Below, in pieces: positions 36,608 through 37,748 of a DNA stretch of 37,748 nt (position 1 is its first letter; the number at the start of each line of letters is the position of its first letter). Below the pieces are notes generated by a model. It had not been told where the DNA came from, made no database searches, and was given only the letters and a program-made list of their open reading frames with translations. The position numbers and the translations under genes were made by a program. The DNA is from Candidatus Gottesmanbacteria bacterium (lineage in GTDB: Bacteria > Patescibacteriota > Microgenomatia > UBA10105 > UBA927). The stretch is from positions 1-37,748 of the forward strand of contig JACREM010000027.1 in NCBI GenBank assembly GCA_016218215.1. The letters run 5' to 3'.

Positions 36608-37642
36608 ATGAATGAGACGAAAAATGGTGAAAGAAAAAATAGAATAATCTTATACTTAAGCACATTAGAGAGCGCTACTAGCTTACAAATAGCAGGCTTT
36701 GTATCGACTATTTATAAAGTATCCAAGCCTACTCTTGCACGCGATCTGCAGGATTTAGTAAAAGATAATCAGGTCGAAGTCCTGGGGAATGGTAGGGCTA
36801 TCAAATACCGCCTGAAATCAGCCCATCCCCTACTAAGGCACGTGAGCATTGATGCATATTTTATAGATGAACCAGACAAACGGGTATGGGTACAAAAGAA
36901 CTTCAATAAAGATATTTTTAACCGATTGCCCGCTTTGTTTTCAAAAGAAGAAATATCCGATATCAATAAAATCTACAAGCCTCTTCCAAAAAATCCAAAC
37001 CCACGGGAACTTGAACGATTTGTCATAGAGTTATCCTGGAAATCCTCAAAAATTGAGGGAAATACGTATAGTCTGCTTGAAACTGAGACACTTATAAAAC
37101 AGTCAATCGAAGCACACGGCCACTCCAAAGAAGAAGCGATCATGATTTTAAATCACAAACGCTCATTTGAACAGATCTTGCAACATAAAGAAGAATTTAA
37201 AACACTCCATATTTCTACTGTTTTACAACTTCACAATACCATGGTGGATAAACTGAATGTTAAATCCGGTATACGAAAAATAAAGGTTGGAATATCCGGA
37301 AGCACCTATGTGCCGATCGATAACCAATGGCAACTTCGAGAAAACCTGGATAAATTGCTCTCATATGTAAATTCTCTCGAATTCATATTGGAAAAAGCTC
37401 TCGTGACCACGGCCATGGTCGCCTACTTGCAATGCTTTGCGGATGGGAACAAACGCACAAGCAGAATGCTTGCAAATGCAGTTCTCATAAGTCACGATTG
37501 GTATCCATTATCCTACAGAAATGTAGATATAGATGAATATAAAAAAGCCCTCATTATCTTTTACGAAACAAACAACATGTTACCTTTCAAAAAACTGATA
37601 GTAGATCAATATCGATTTGCCCTAGAAACATATTACTTATGA
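36608..37642 (+). CDS. Fic-family protein with N-terminal winged helix; catalytic His position is Gln
   Basis: The protein is 344 residues from the ATG at 36608; a TTG 12 codons upstream overlaps the preceding gene. The N-terminal winged helix (SLQIAGFVSTIYKVSKPTLARDLQDLV) occupies about residues 24-70. The inhibitory helix motif S-x3-E-G is SSKIEGN (Glu150). The Fic core motif, normally H-x-F-x-D-G-N-x-x-R, reads Q275-C-F-A-D-G-N-K-R-T-S-R, so the general-base histidine is replaced by glutamine (codon CAA at 37430-37432). Fic proteins usually AMPylate target proteins; this form may be inactive or use other chemistry. It begins six bases after the large membrane protein gene and stands at the end of that run. 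Confidence 0.88.
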   Translation: MNETKNGERKNRIILYLSTLESATSLQIAGFVSTIYKVSKPTLARDLQDLVKDNQVEVLGNGRAIKYRLKSAHPLLRHVSIDAYFIDEPDKRVWVQKNFNKDIFNRLPALFSKEEISDINKIYKPLPKNPNPRELERFVIELSWKSSKIEGNTYSLLETETLIKQSIEAHGHSKEEAIMILNHKRSFEQILQHKEEFKTLHISTVLQLHNTMVDKLNVKSGIRKIKVGISGSTYVPIDNQWQLRENLDKLLSYVNSLEFILEKALVTTAMVAYLQCFADGNKRTSRMLANAVLISHDWYPLSYRNVDIDEYKKALIIFYETNNMLPFKKLIVDQYRFALETYYL

Positions 37643-37658
37643 TTAAAAGGTTTATACC

Positions 37659-37672
37659 ATGATTATAATCAT
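37659..37672. promoter_or_regulatory. Perfect 14-bp palindrome downstream of the Fic gene
   Basis: ATGATTA/TAATCAT, 17 bases after the stop codon. A repeated GAAACGTATT follows twice, then the window ends in GC-rich sequence. It could be an operator of a gene beyond the edge. Confidence 0.3.
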
Positions 37673-37748
37673 TCCATGATGAAACGTATTTGTCTATATT
37701 TGTGAAACGTATTACTTCGCCTCACACACCGGCGGCCAGGGGCGGGGC

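Noticed and set aside
1-37748. tRNA, rRNA or integrase attachment sites
   Set aside because: I looked for tRNA T-arm patterns, rRNA stretches and integrase or transposase genes and saw none; a covariance search could still find a divergent tRNA.

Overview
The window looks like chromosome of a Candidate Phyla Radiation (Patescibacteria) bacterium, most likely of the Microgenomates type. This rests on several type IV pilin genes, a lone PaaX-like regulator, toxin-antitoxin pairs and very many large polytopic glycosyltransferase-like membrane proteins. It also rests on leaderless-type promoters placed directly before ATG codons. TGA acts as a normal stop, so the recoded CPR lineages are unlikely. 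The placement is inference from gene content; I found no rRNA, tRNA or CRISPR array.

Layout. 1-2.6 kb: a Crp/Fnr-type regulator cut by the left edge and three tandem pseudopilins. 2.7-9.9 kb: a TPR membrane protein, a tiny beta-grasp-like gene, a GT-C membrane protein, a receiver-like protein, a PaaX/Cas2-like gene bracketed by direct hairpin repeats, and a GT2. 9.9-14.9 kb: a methyltransferase, then a nucleotide-sugar block (Gfo/Idh dehydrogenase, left-handed beta-helix acetyltransferase, DegT aminotransferase, NAD-dependent epimerase). 14.9-21.1 kb: a six-gene minus-strand run (GT-C, two small membrane/winged-helix proteins, dolichol-phosphate-mannose-synthase-like GT2, RmlD-like reductase, GT39-like). 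21.2-30.1 kb: further membrane glycosyltransferases with two toxin-antitoxin operons between them. 30.1-32.1 kb: a gene frameshifted at a C9 tract, vapBC, a structured leader plus an unknown gene, and the remnant of a second vapC. 32.1-37.7 kb: two very large membrane proteins and a Fic protein whose catalytic histidine position is glutamine.

How it works together. The core appears to make and assemble cell-surface polysaccharide or glycoprotein glycans. The dehydrogenase, acetyltransferase and aminotransferase would make an acetamido-type nucleotide sugar. GT2 enzymes would load sugars onto lipid carriers, and the eight or so GT-C-like proteins would transfer them outside the membrane. Pilins may be among the decorated surface proteins.

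The most unusual content is the repeat population. (1) Arrays built on a 7-base period occur at about 30 places, between genes and inside reading frames. Several form 10-unit, 70-bp elements in which one arm carries a heptamer and the other arm its complement. (2) Nine copies of a GC-rich double-palindrome element occur, one in frame inside an RmlD-like gene. (3) A 60-70 bp hairpin repeat brackets the PaaX-like gene. (4) A 74-bp repeat lies at the 3' side of vapC and of a decayed vapC copy.
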